Made by a program: the position numbers and the translations under genes | The notes under the pieces: generated by a model | The model's database searches: none | What the model saw: the letters and a program-made list of their open reading frames with translations, nothing else | What the model was told of the DNA's origin: nothing | Shown: in pieces, positions 1 through 11,533 of the stretch | Numbering within the stretch: position 1 is the first letter of the stretch | Layout: every line of letters starts with the position of its first letter | Assembly (NCBI GenBank): GCA_014338405.1 | Contig: JTDE01000227.1 | Location: 2,351 to 66,350 of the forward strand | Direction of reading: 5' to 3' | DNA: 64,000 bases | From: Paragonimus skrjabini miyazakii | Taxonomy: Eukaryota; Platyhelminthes; Trematoda; Plagiorchiida; Troglotrematidae

Positions 1-439
1 CGTAGTTCCTCCCTGAACACCTGTTTGCCGACCTGTCTTGGCGGCGTTAGGGCGCCAACCTAAGGCACCTACTTGCAGTTTTAATTTTTTTTCGGGGGTT
101 CCTACTTGTCCAGTGACTCATTTAGTCAAGGTCGCTCTGTATACTGTTCTCTGATGGGCATCCCACTAATTTCACAGTATCGGCTAGTAAAAGTTGAGTC
201 AGTTCAAATTCTTTTTGGCAAGTTATTGACGAATGTGTAAAATAACATTTGTTATAGGCAATTGGATATGCGCTAAACTGTTGTCCATTAACGGTTTAAA
301 ACGCATTTCCTGGAGAGCATTGGAGACGTTATCTCATCAGGTATTGAACTGAAAAAACGCAGTAGAATTTGGAAATAAACGGTATATTTCCGGTAACTTC
401 TGGAAATATGATGAGTAGTTAGTTCTAACTTAGTCTGGG

Positions 440-690
440 ACCAACGACGGCAACCAAAAGAAGAAAGAAAAGAAGCACAAGATGGGCTGCAGCACACTCG
501 GCAGCACTCAGAAGCGCGCCAGGCGAAAAGTGCATGGAACTTTTGAGTGCGTTAAACAACGCTCGAAAAGGTCAGGGTTAAACGACCTCGAAGAACGGAA
601 TAGTAGATAGGTCGTTAGAAAGAAGGCAAACATTCGCTCTGTGCAATTAGTTGTATGACTGAAATTAGTGGCACTGAGTTTATTTCGGGC
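440..690 (+). repeat. Dispersed repeat, copy 1 (second copy at about 8985-9220)
   Basis: The bases around gcgaaaagtgc...ggaact...gttaaacaac reappear in the same order at about 8985-9220, ending in both copies with ttggcactgag or gtggcactgag. The identity is clearly above chance but interrupted by small indels. This looks like the 5' part of an old retroelement. The class is not certain, since neither copy carries a recognisable reverse transcriptase motif. Confidence 0.5.
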
Positions 691-2287
691 TTCCTATAGC
701 AGGCGTTCTTGGAAAGAACTGTCTGCGAATCATAGATTTGGAGGTAATGGTGTGCAAATGTGTGTACTTTTCCACCTTTGGTTACTTAATCGCAGTCGAT
801 TTACTATGGACCAGTTGAGAGGAGTGGTAAAGTCGTTATACTAGAAAACAAGCATTACCAGTGTTAACAAAACCCGAAATCGTGGCATCGTCAGCAAGCG
901 ACATCTGAGTGGAAATGTAAAGAGACATATTCTAAGTAAACATTGAGAATAAGAACGGACCATGGAATGAACGTTGGAGTGCTTTACTGAAACTAGTTCG
1001 GTAGGTAAAAGCTACTCCGGTTAAGCACAGTCACCGGCACTGGTCGGCGAGATATAACGCCAACCACTTGAGAAGTCTGCCTTGCACTTGTTAAGGAAAG
1101 AGTATTATAGTTAGAATCACATGCTCCGTTCACTCAAGTGTCTAGATGATGTCGAGCTATGTGACATTTCCATCACTGCTTTGACCGGACAGACTTGTAC
1201 ACTGACCTTTGGCTGTCAGTATATTCGTAGTGCAAGAACGATCCCTGCAAAATCATGCTACCTCTTGACAAAGACATTTCAAGATATCAGGTATCTATAG
1301 AACCCGTGATATATACGAACGTCTCCTAACTTTTTAGGAAGTTTGGTAGCAAAACGGTTGAACTGCAGTCATAAGCATACTTTCACCTACCATCTGTTAG
1401 GTACTGTTCCGTAAGTGTTACATTTGGAAGAGAATACACTGGGGGGGTCATAAAAGTGCTCACCTGTTTCACCGAAAGTTTTAAGGGGGATAGACTATGA
1501 AACAGGAAAGTTGTCCGAATTTAGCTAGAAAAGCTGAGAATGTGGGATCCCCTCCTGCGAATGTCATAACTCTCAAATGCGGATTGAAGAAGATCGAGAA
1601 AAACCGCTGCTGCAGGATTCTGTGAGGACATTTAAAACGTCAACAGCAAAATTAGAAGGTCCGGACTAAACTAAAAGCCAGGGTATCTGACGTGTTTTAA
1701 TGGATATGGACCATTATTGGGACTAAAGACAGCTCAAGTTATGGTATGTACCGGCACGGCTAGCGGCAGAAAATGTTGATGATGATGTACAACCCCTCGT
1801 GAAAGTAAGCAGAACGTTGAGTATTCTTCCAGTGAACCATCAAATACGCGCTCATATGAGCTCCATGGGTTAACTTTCTTTATCCAAACGTGTCTTACTA
1901 CATTGATTTGGTCAGACTCTGACGAATAAATGCGAGAAAACAAAACAGAGGAAAAATGTGTGTGGGGTGCGTTAGCTCGTCTACACGTGGTAACACTAAG
2001 GCCATCGATTAAAGTCAGTAGAACGGTTGCCCTGTCTCTTCTGAAGGTGATCGCATAATCTGAGTACGACTCAGCCGAATGTGGCTAAGCTTTTGCACAT
2101 GACAATTCGGCCGGTCCTAGTGTGAAGTCAGTGGCGCGTTGACCAACGAGGTTTCCTCAAGAAGACGACGTCGGTGTTCACTTCTAGGCCGTGACAAGCA
2201 TATGCACTATTGACGAGCTCTAATAAGAGCGAAACTCGAGTTTATTGCTTCTTTTTGAAATGGGTTGTCTGAAATAACTATAGAGTT

Positions 2288-2335
2288 GCGACAGCTGCGA
2301 TCATTTGTGGGTGATATTAAACTTATATAGACCAA
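2288..2335 (+). repeat. Short dispersed repeat, copy 1 (second copy 51266-51313)
   Basis: The segment reading gcgacag.tgcgatca.ttgtgggtgat followed by a tatag..aa motif is shared with 51266-51313 in the same orientation. A weaker echo (cgcttgtgggtaatgatc) lies just after the SINE copy at 60.6 kb. It is probably part of a larger, decayed retroelement. No coding potential is seen. Confidence 0.4.
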
Positions 2336-2544
2336 AATATTCTGCTCCTTATCAGTAGTTGAATTAGATGTAATCTGTTCACAGACGTATGTAGTTCTCA
2401 TTGATATAAGTGGATAATCCAAATTGATCCCAAGCAAATACACGTAAACCTGTCGTGTATTCCGCTTCACTCATTGATTCTTCTGTTCGCCACAGCCACG
2501 ATCTTGACTAAAGGATGCTGCAAATCTGACCGCCGATCACAACT

Positions 2545-2790
2545 ACAATAACATGGATAACCCAAAAAGTTTAACCGAAAGTAATAAAAATCGATAAAAC
2601 AGGACTAAGTGGAACAATTAGAAATTGTGTGAATGCAAGCGCGTCATTGACTGCAGCACACTGCCAGCTCAGGTAATCTGTCTAGCTCGCGATGCAAGTG
2701 CTCCAGAGGACCCCAACCACGCAAGCGAATCCCATCCACTTTACTCAGTGGAACAGTCACGGTCTTCAGAGTTCATGACCATCGTGTATT
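2545..2790 (+). repeat. Dispersed repeat, copy 1 (second copy about 15935-16180)
   Basis: The block with tgcaag...gccattgactg..gcacac and the later ...cccactttactca.tgga is shared with 15935-16180 in the same orientation. Here it runs straight into LINE 3' sequence, so both may be part of one retroelement family's 3' region. Open frames across it are short and are not considered genes. Confidence 0.45.
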
Positions 2791-2995
2791 GCCGATGGTG
2801 TCTTGCTTTCACTTATAGTTCGGCTGTACCTCGGTGTTGTGTGTTGGAATATAGACGTAGTAGTCTTTGGTAGTTAGGTCATATTCCCCCCAATTTTTCT
2901 TGATTAAAAGTTACTTTTTCCATCGTGATTTTGTGGCAGTTGAGCTTCAGCCAGGACCAGTGATGTATTGCTGGTTTCGATGATGATGACCACCG
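2790..2995 (+). mobile_element. LINE 3' untranslated fragment
   Basis: The sequence aligns by eye with the 3' untranslated region that follows the LINE reverse transcriptase at 11.5-12.4 kb. Shared pieces include ttggaatatagacgtag, the C-rich then T-rich run, gtggcagttgagc and tgatgtattgctg, and it ends in a gatgatgatga tail as RTE-type elements do. No reverse transcriptase codons remain, so this is a strongly 5'-truncated insertion. Confidence 0.55.
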
Positions 2996-3299
2996 TGTTG
3001 TCTGGCCACCGCACTGTCTCACCCAACTCTGTGGTCTTGTTACACAACGCCCGGTGCGGTAGTCGCTCAAGTGGCATGCAAACGGTGTAGCCAGACTATC
3101 ATACGCTGTGGAGCGTGTTTAGTTAATCAAGTGTTCGTGCATCCCGAGCGTTCCAGAATTTACTCTGGTGAACGGCTATTTCGTTTACACAACCATTCCA
3201 CCCGGTGCGGGTCCGCAGACGAAGACAGCGATGGCTGGACACAACAAATCTGTTTATATCTTCTTTTGTGAACAGACCATGTTTATCAAAGTAGGGCAG

Positions 3300-4468
3300 A
3301 ACAGAACCTGCCTAGGCCTTATACATCACTCTTCTTAAGGAAAAATGGACTTCTTGTCGACGTCAGAAATGATGCAGGTTGGTTGTCCTTGATGCTATCT
3401 CATCAGAAATGGTATAAATTGAAAAGATAGTACTGCAAGGATATGTGAAGCTCTCCACATGAGTTGACTGCAACGAAGAACGCACCAGTGGTAACGCCTT
3501 AGTCTTAAAGCATCACCTAGCACTTTGTAAGTGCAAAGTGCATCCCGTGCATACCAGCTTGGTCATTCACTTTGTTCATTATTATCTCCTTATCCTCATC
3601 CCCCTCCTTCCCGTTTACCTCCTAGTTCAGGTGAATCCCTTGCTTCCCTGTTTTTTACCCCTTAAGTTTCAATAGGCTGACTGTGTACGGTAGATGGTTT
3701 AACCTTTGTTATGTCAGGCTATGCAATGCTTGGCTTATTTTTATCTCCTGCTTACCAGACCAAAACAATGGTCATATAATCAACTTAACTGCTTGGCGGA
3801 TGTTAACGTGAGGAGTGGAATGAAAATCCTTACAAAACTTAGATAGTCACAGCATGGAATCTATCAACATGGCTTGCTGGTCTTGGTATCACATGTACTT
3901 TTATTATCGCAATATCCCAGGCCATATTAGCCGATTTCAACAAAGTTAATGATAGACTGGTTTGTCGGATAGTTCAGAAGCTATCTTTATCGATACGGTA
4001 CCGCAGAAAGTTTAAAGTGGAAACATCGAAGTCATATTGAGTTGTGTTGATGTTAACATGGTAGTCAGTAGAACTCTCGACAACTTGAAGCTAGTATAAA
4101 TGCTGTTTCTGGGGTTCCGGATGGCTACCGGTATGTTATCAATGTAAACGAAACCAAAATTTCAATCGCATAATACCTGATCCGTGTATCTTTTTAGTAT
4201 CATATCAGTGTTCCACAGACTCATGGGCATACACACAACTTCATCTAAGGTGAACGAAGTCAGCATCTCGATTGTAACTCTTGTTGTCAGTCATTTTCAT
4301 CTTCCGTTTCGTACTGGTTATATGGAAGTGAACAATATCACACAGAAGGGTTGTTGTCTAATTTAGTGTACATATTTCTAAATATGTATGTACTTCGGCA
4401 TTGCACTGCAACCATAGCACCTTTTATGTTAGAAAAATTCCCTTTATAGATCATTAATTTCTTCACAG
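3300..4468. other. Intergenic or intronic sequence with no supported feature
   Basis: Only short open frames without codon structure are present. The polypyrimidine tract and AG just before 4469 belong to the next exon. A very short first coding exon could be hidden here but cannot be chosen from sequence alone. Confidence 0.4.
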
Positions 4469-4771
4469 TCCTGGTACAAAGATGATTTTTTCTATCATTT
4501 TGACTCCAGCTCACATCAGTCTACAACAAAAACGCGCACTTTGATAAGTTCATCCGAATGCGTGTCTGACGAAACTGAACATTTTCACGCCCATTTAACA
4601 GCATCCGAGCAGCTTCACCCTGGTACTACCATTTGCACCTTTTCAAATGTGAAGCAATCCGAGCAACCGTCGAGCGACTTGTTTGCTTCTAAACTGGGTC
4701 CACCATTTTGTGTGAATTTGTCCCGCTGTTTGTCACTGCCAACGTCTTGTTATCCGACTCTGAACTCAGCG
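4469..4771 (+). CDS. Exon of the large gene, 101 codons, phase 0 to 0
   Basis: The exon is open for 101 codons between acceptor ttaatttcttcacag and donor gtaggt. It begins S-W-Y-K-D-D-F-F-Y-H and continues Ser/Thr-rich with several Cys (motif ISSSECVSDETEHFHAH near its first third). It has no Met suited to starting the protein and opens in phase 0, so an upstream exon is implied. Composition resembles the later exons. No domain is recognised. A (TA)n microsatellite lies in the following intron. Confidence 0.6.
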
Positions 4772-4854
4772 GTAGGTTTTAAATGTGAATAGTGGTGTTA
4801 GGTTTTTGTTGAACAGTATGTGGAATTACATAGTAGGCATATGTCTACAAGACC

Positions 4855-4882
4855 TATATATATATATATATATATATATATA
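4855..4882. repeat. (TA)14 microsatellite
   Basis: A perfect run of about 14 TA units lies in the intron after the 4469-4771 exon. Length is likely polymorphic between individuals. Confidence 0.95.
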
Positions 4883-6716
4883 AGCATTTAACGATAAGTC
4901 GCAGGTACTTTGAGCTGTAAATTGTGATGGTTGTAGGTTATTAGGATAAACCGTTGTAGGAGGTTATTATCTCGTTTTCCTGTTCTGGAAAATAAACCAG
5001 GGAAGGTTAACCTCAGTACAACGGCACTGCGATGCCACATAAGTGGGGGAGGTTTTTAAAAAAAAACAGAGGATGGAGCACATGTAGCCAGTTCAGAAGA
5101 GCACCTACCGTGGCACTGGCGACAGAACAGAAGAATAAAGTTGAAAATTCTGCATTGAGGTAACAAGTAAGGATGGAAATTTGTGGTCTTCCCTAACCAG
5201 GTGCACGGAAATGCACCTAAAACGATTCATTACACAAAATTCTGTTGGCTCGACCATACTGAAATGTGAGAAAGTTGTTAGACAACTGCAACATTTGCAG
5301 ATCAGAGATAATTTATAATGACGTACACGGGTTACTGACTCTAGGAAGGGAATCGGACTCTCTTAAAGCGTAAATGGCCAAGTACTTTGAATTAGACAAG
5401 GGCGAACTCAGAAATATTGACTCCGTAAAGTACGAAACAAAATCGTGAGTAAAATGTTGCAGAGCGTGTGGTGTTGGTGTCTTAAAAAAGTCTTAAGAGA
5501 CCCTTGTACGTTTTTAGATGGGCTGAAGGTTATGACATTTGTTTCGCTTCATGTTTCAATTGACTGATGTGTGCGTTTATGAGAACGGGTCAGATCGTTT
5601 GTTGTGGAATGCATGAAAACTACCGGTACTTCGTGTGGCTATAGTTTTCCTTCATAAGTCTGTGATATGGCATAAATTTATGCGATATAGTTTTATCGAC
5701 TAGTGAGTGCACCTCGCATACTGTTTGTCTTCTAAGCATAACCTGATTACTATATGTCATCAAATGGCAAGGTGAAACGTTTGATGTATTGTTACACTTG
5801 CTTTTACCACCAACTGAAATCGCCGTACCAGTGTACAAATTTTCGCCGTTTCCTTTCTATCACTAGCGCTGCGCACCAAACATTTTATCAGAGGATGTTC
5901 TACAGAAGGAACCTAACCTTCTGACCAGCATGTTATGATGCGATCACTTTTCAGACAGACTGATTGCGTACACTCTAGTCGCCACGCCAGCTAGACACTC
6001 CGGTCCTTGTGTTGAAGACACCATTGTGTTTATTTAATTCTTGTTTAAAGAAGACAATCATTGAACGGGTGAAACAGTGTTTGTACTAGTCAATGGGACA
6101 AACATTCTCAGCTACGTCGCCGAAAACCTAGTCCACTGTCAGACCCATGGTCAGAATTAGTCTTAAAGACCAGTCAGTGCCAATGACTGTTTCGCTTGCT
6201 ATCGTTCAACAGCAGAATACATCGATAAAACGTCAGCCTGATCTTCATCTCTCTTAGATCATACCCAAAAACTCAGTCAATAGTGCAATTATGTCACACC
6301 TTACCGACAACAGTCATTTGGTACATGCGTCCAAAGCATTAACTATGGTTTACTGGGTTCCATTCAATCACTCTAAAGCCGTTGGGTAGCGAGTTTCATC
6401 AAATAACGTTACCCAGTGCTTTTTTTTATAGAGTCAGTTGAGCCATCACTTACGGCCTTCTCAGCCTCGAATGGTTGACCTTTTTCTTTCACTTACACTC
6501 ACACAGACAGTTGATCTTAGCCACTATACGTGAATCTATCCTGTGTTTAGACTTTGAATTGACTCCGAATTGACCAGTTGGATTTCTCGATGAATGTTCA
6601 GTTCCCGTTGGAACTTTATTAACCTCCTGATTAATGCTCGAGGATGCATATTAGTCACTTTCCTCTTTATTCAATTGAATGGAAAGTCTTACGATAGTAA
6701 TGTTTTTCCTGTTTAG

Positions 6717-6977
6717 AAGTCACGCACAGAGGACATGCAATCGAAAGAAATGCCTGTTCCTTCTCTTCGTCATCGATTCGCCCTGGAAATGCTGCCTTCG
6801 TCTCCATCTCCAGAGCTCAGACTGTCGGCGACAGATCTTGACTCGGAAACAAAGGTTCTCACATACTCACCAGAGTCCGTAAACCAATTAGGAGCGACGT
6901 CAGAAAGATCTAAACGCCCAACTCCCGAAGGAATTTTAGACAGCATGGCAATTGATGGAGTGTACCATTCATCTGAC
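6717..6977 (+). CDS. Exon of the large gene, 87 codons, phase 0 to 0
   Basis: Acceptor tttttcctgtttag and donor gtaagt bound 261 open bases. The reading is polar and Ser/Pro-rich, with a P-S-S-P-S-P-E-L cluster and an S-K-R-P-T-P-E stretch that look like phosphorylation-type disordered sequence. It ends in phase 0, matching the next exon at 8339. ATG codons inside it (6735 and later) could in principle start a shorter isoform, but the strong acceptor upstream argues for an internal exon. Confidence 0.65.
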
Positions 6978-7277
6978 GTAAGTTCAGTTCAAGGATTTCA
7001 TTGTTGTGATGTTACAGACTATATTTAAAAAATGGAGGTCACAGTGAGTTTTTTTGAATTTTCCTGTTCAAGGGATCGGTATCCCCGCTTTTTCCACATT
7101 GAGTATTCTGTAACTGTTCCCTTGTTTCGTGCCACCTGGAATGGTGTTCTTCTTCCAAGATTATATGTTGTACATAAATCAAATAAAGCTTACAGTTCAT
7201 CACAGTGTTCACACTTTCGTAGACTTTCCAGTCAGCCACTTTAAAAAAGAAATGCTACACTCGGATTTTGGTCTTTT

Positions 7278-7405
7278 TAAAACTCGTCAGTGGTGCATAT
7301 CCTTGCTACGGACGGAACTAGAACTTCGACCACCCTTTCCTGAGGCAACCATGTTCACCGCTGCGTCGTTTACCTCATATTAGGCAGGACTGAGTCATCG
7401 TATGT
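7278..7405 (-). mobile_element. tRNA-derived SINE, copy 1
   Basis: On the minus strand the piece resembles a tRNA-like head: a degenerate A box, then a B box of the GTTCTAGT type about 45 bases later, followed by ccttgc and atatgcac. The same 125 or so bases recur at 60475-60602 at roughly three-quarters identity and in the same orientation. In copy 2 the A box (TGGCGCAGTGGTC) is much cleaner. It is intronic and has no coding role. Confidence 0.55.
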
Positions 7406-8338
7406 AAACGCCCAATCGTATTTGTTTGTGTTGTAAATAGAATCGAATTGAAAAAAAACACGTTTTTTAGGACTGGAAACAAAGGTAGTTATGAAAGGCT
7501 CTCCTATGTATCTATTTTCCTGTCACATAGAGACATGCTCGTTTTTGTATTCAGTCGTAGTATTTCTGGAGGTTTTATTCTCGACAACTGAACTGACATA
7601 TGCCTATGTACACACACTTCAAAGCGTACTACGATATTGTAAACTTGGGTTTCGTTATGAATGGAGGAAAAACGGCTGATAACCGAAATAAAATTGGATA
7701 CGAAGTTACAACGAACAGACTTCCTCACGATAGACATACCAGTTATTTTGATTTATCACTCTGTTTTTTAATAGCGATTTCAACAACAGGTGAACGCGAT
7801 CCTTAGCACTACAGTGATGGTCTCTTACCATCAAAACCTTCATCTCTCGAACCCACGTCCTACACTGACCACTTTCTGTCTGGTTCGTTCGAAAATCATG
7901 TAATGCGGCAGACGATGAGTTGATTTGCTTTCAAGATTTTATCGGTTCTTTGTTTTAAAAGAAAGAAGTTTCAATATATACTTCCTTTCTGTTCCTTTTA
8001 GTTTTGTGACGTAATCTTACTTTCTTTATCATGATGGCTAAACATTTAGGCATCAATGTCAACCATTGATTTATAGCTGTCAATGATGATAATGCCAATG
8101 TTGAAGTAATACTCATAGACTCGTATGAACTTCAGAAGTATTTTAAAAAATACCTACGTGTTTCTCAGCGATCACATAATTCCAAAATATGCCAACTGCT
8201 GGTGAAGTGATGACACTTTTTACCATTAGACTATTTGTGTGATGGATAAAGGCTGTGTTGCATTCTTTCCATCTAGTGCCTTCTGTAATTTTATTCTGTG
8301 TTACATAAGAAATGCATTTTCTCGTCTTCATTTGCTAG

Positions 8339-8521
8339 ACTTCCTTCCTGTCACCAGTCCACTCGGTATCACAAGCGGTGTCACGTTTGCAAACTTATGG
8401 CCACAGTGCTTACGAGTCAGCTTGGGGCATGCTGCATTCAACAGATTCAAATCAAAACCCGGTCAGTCAAAAGTGGTGCATTCACAGTCAGTTGGAAGAT
8501 ACAAAATCTCCCGTATTCCAG
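8339..8521 (+). CDS. Exon of the large gene, 61 codons, phase 0 to 0
   Basis: Acceptor gtcttcatttgctag and donor gtgagt bound 183 bases that stay open in the phase-0 frame, starting T-S-F-L-S-P-V-H-S-V. Phase agrees with both neighbours (6977 and 10214). Longer open frames cover the same bases in other phases but would break the chain. The content is Ser/His/Gln-rich with two Trp (Y-E-S-A-W-G-M and Q-K-W-C-I-H). No domain is recognised. Confidence 0.6.
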
Positions 8522-8984
8522 GTGAGTTGATTGCGTGTGTATCCAAGTGTGAACCATTAAACGACTTGCGCTGTGTTTTACCTGTTATGAGCCCGATACT
8601 CGAAATCATGTTGTTTGGAGAAGGCGAACAGTAAGCGTCCTATTACTGGACCACTAAAACGGTAGGTTTGGACAACTCAGACAAACGGTCTATTGATCTG
8701 AAAGTTTGCCGGTCAACATAAAAAAAGTTCATTCTGCACTTCAACCACAGTTTCAAGTCACATGTTTATAGTTATTATTCTCATCACCTCACTTGTCCGT
8801 CATTTTGGCTATTGTAGTGGGCAAGCCGACCATCGTCTCCCACTAATTTAGAGTGTCTTTCTTGAAAAGCGTTTGAACTGTGTTCCCCACGGGCATCGAA
8901 CACGGCAGAATTTGAAAACGAGCTGTTTATTTCCAGCAGCATTTGGAATTATAATAAATGTTTAGATTTAGCGTAATTTAGAAC

Positions 8985-9339
8985 CAACAGCAGTAATGCA
9001 AAGGGGAGAGAGAAAAGTGCGAGCTGGGCCCACACCCACTCGACAGCACACAAAAGATCGACGGGCGAAAAGTGCGTGGAACTTCAGAGGATGTTAAACA
9101 ACACTCAACCAGGTAGAAGCGGAACGATCTTAAAGGTTAGAACAATAAACGGATTGTTAAGAAAGAATAGGCACCCGTTGCTTACAAAGAGCTGCACGAT
9201 TGAAAAATTGGCACTGAGTTCTTATCAGGTCATCTATTGCAAGCACGCGTACAAGCATGTATCCAAAACAGTCACGCGACAGAACAAGATAGTAGGAGAG
9301 ATCCTTAGAAATGCCGCAGGTCCTTCGGTCACTATGTGA
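8985..9339 (+). repeat. Dispersed repeat, copy 2 (first copy at about 440-690)
   Basis: The first 230 bases match the repeat at 440-690. An open stretch to 9339 reads M-L-N-N-T-Q-P-G-R-S-G then a K/R-rich part, which could be a remnant of a retroelement protein, but no endonuclease or reverse transcriptase motif is visible. It lies in the intron between the 8339 and 10214 exons. Confidence 0.45.
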
Positions 9340-10213
9340 ACATCCTGTCCATGAGAATATTGTGCATACTTATGACGACTGTTCTGGTGGATATTCGTTT
9401 TTGACGGTTAACGTCGAATAGCGATAGCGTTCATCGGCTGGTTTGGGGAGTAAGTAAGCCCATCCTTGGTTGTTCAGACATGTTTCGCAACTGCCAACTC
9501 GTGCTTTTTTGCAACACATGGCCTGGGTTGAGACAAGACGGTGACATTAATGTCTCCGTAAGTGGAGTGCTAAGAGTTGTGCCATCATAATTTTTTCGAA
9601 ATCGAAGGCATCAATTTTGTTTTTGTAAGAGTTCTGTCCCTTCAGTATCCACCGTTTTTCATTAGTTGGGGTGTGTTGCAACTGGGTCTACGGCCTACGA
9701 GCACGTCAACGGAAACGGAATAACGGCCAATGAAACAGAGGAGTATGGAGTATACGGAGTCAGTTAGTCTCTTCCCGTTCAACACATCCATCCGAGGCTA
9801 TCGCATGAACGTAAGAAAAAGACCGGCCTTCACACACAGCTTCTTTATGTCATTCAGCCCGGAGACAACATGGTCACAAACCCGTTCCTATTTGTAGGGT
9901 TTGCGACTGGCAACAAAACAAAACCAACAAGAGTAGGCCAGAAGAAAGTCTAGACAGTTCAGTGTAGGCGTGTTGTCAGAATGACAGCAACAGTTGTCAC
10001 GACGGCTGAGGACGATCGTGGAGACCTGATAATTACACGACTATAACAACGGTGAAGGTCGCTGACAGTGTACTTTGTAAATCTTCTTGTCACACAGTAT
10101 TTTCGGGGAACTGGCGAATTCTCCGACAGGGTGGTTAAGCGTGTTTTATTTGTGTTACATACGTATATGTATGTGCTATTCAGGTTTTGTTCGTCTTCTG
10201 TTTCCATCCATAG

Positions 10214-10652
10214 CATCATCTTTACTCACTTGAAACAAAGACCAATGAATGTAGTGAACAAGCTTCACTTTGTCAACCGGAGACACCTCTCACCGATCTG
10301 GATCATCACATCCAAACAGGTAACATACTCGATTTCGCTAATGCCAATGATGATCCACTAAAATGGGACTATGCGGGGGATCTGGCTTCTGCTCAACTAG
10401 CGTCAGCCACTGGCAAGCCCGTCCTTTGGGATACTTGTGCAGAGCATGATTCCGACCAGGATTCAGCTGATAAAGTATCGATGGATGCAGAGCCAGTTAC
10501 ACTACCTTTGACGTGGCCCTCTGCAAACAAGGATAGACTCTTAGGTTGTCTGCGGCATCAACGTTCTCATATGAACAATCGACAGTCTCATCGCCGGGCT
10601 TATGCGATTCAAACAAGGTTCACAAAATTTTCGCCAAATCGTTTCACTACCG
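10214..10652 (+). CDS. Exon of the large gene, 146 codons, phase 0 to 1
   Basis: The reading frame is closed by an in-frame TAG that forms part of the acceptor (tttccatccatag), and it then stays open for 439 bases to donor gtaagt. It begins H-H-L-Y-S-L-E-T-K. The middle holds a distinctive, acidic and aromatic block, N-I-L-D-F-A-N-A-N-D-D-P-L-K-W-D-Y-A-G, then S-A-Q-L-A-S-A-T-G-K-P. The end is Arg/His-rich (R-H-Q-R-S-H-M-N-N-R-Q-S-H-R-R). This is the most domain-like part of the protein and the best probe for finding homologues. Family unknown. Confidence 0.7.
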
Positions 10653-11533
10653 GTAAGTGTGGTATTTGTTTGCCATTTTCATCGGACCGAAACCATAATA
10701 AAACCGACCACGGTGTGGTGGGCTGTTTCGTCATGCTGACTGCCTGTACCGTTTTTTCAGCCGACCCAGTTAGGCGTCCAAATGTTTAGCTTTTTAGGTT
10801 AATCATGCGCCAGCTTGCTGATGGTGCCCGTCAGTATAGTCAAGTCAAGATATGCTTGAGCAAAGCCTGGGCCTTTCTCCCGTTATCTACATGTTCGTGA
10901 TCGATCACCTATGCGATCGTAGGTTTTTCGTTCCATAGCGTTGGCTGAGGATAATCCACACAAGCTGGGCATTAGTGCTGACCAATGTGGTACACACTCA
11001 ACGTAGTCTTGAGCCAGAGCAGGTCACATAATCATACGATGAAACTCAAGGAACTCTGTGTGTCAGTTAAAAAATTCTTACATCTGGGTTGGACTACCCA
11101 AATTTCATATCAACCTGGTTACTATCGTATGTGTTTTGCTTATTAGAAATGAATAGTTGTATCGGGACACTTTTAGACACATGAGATTTCAAGGCTACGC
11201 CTCAGGTCAACCATTTGGTTTGGTGTTAATCTAAGAACTGTTAAGATTCATCACTCAAATGGGAACGCGTCTCTCGAATCTTTAGACGTTTACCTTGAGT
11301 TTATTCAGTAATAACTCTACGGTTACTTAAAATGTAACTCTTCCAAACCGGTACCTACGCTATTCTTATGGATGCCGGATACGACGTCTGTTCAAATTTA
11401 TCCGTATTCTTTTTCAAACACATGAAGCTTGTTGCGAGAAGCAGTATAGGATGTCAGCATGTGAGTATCTGAAATATCCAAGTAAGGTTCGTTATTGACG
11501 GAGGATTGAAAGCGATAAAGTCCCGGTTCAATA

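Larger units (their letters stand above)
1..2540. other. Non-coding, repeat-bearing upstream region
   Basis: No convincing exon is visible on either strand. The stretch contains one dispersed repeat copy (about 440-690) and a short repeat near 2288-2335, and all open frames are short without codon structure. A promoter or first exon of the large gene could be hidden here, but nothing in the bases decides it. Confidence 0.4.
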
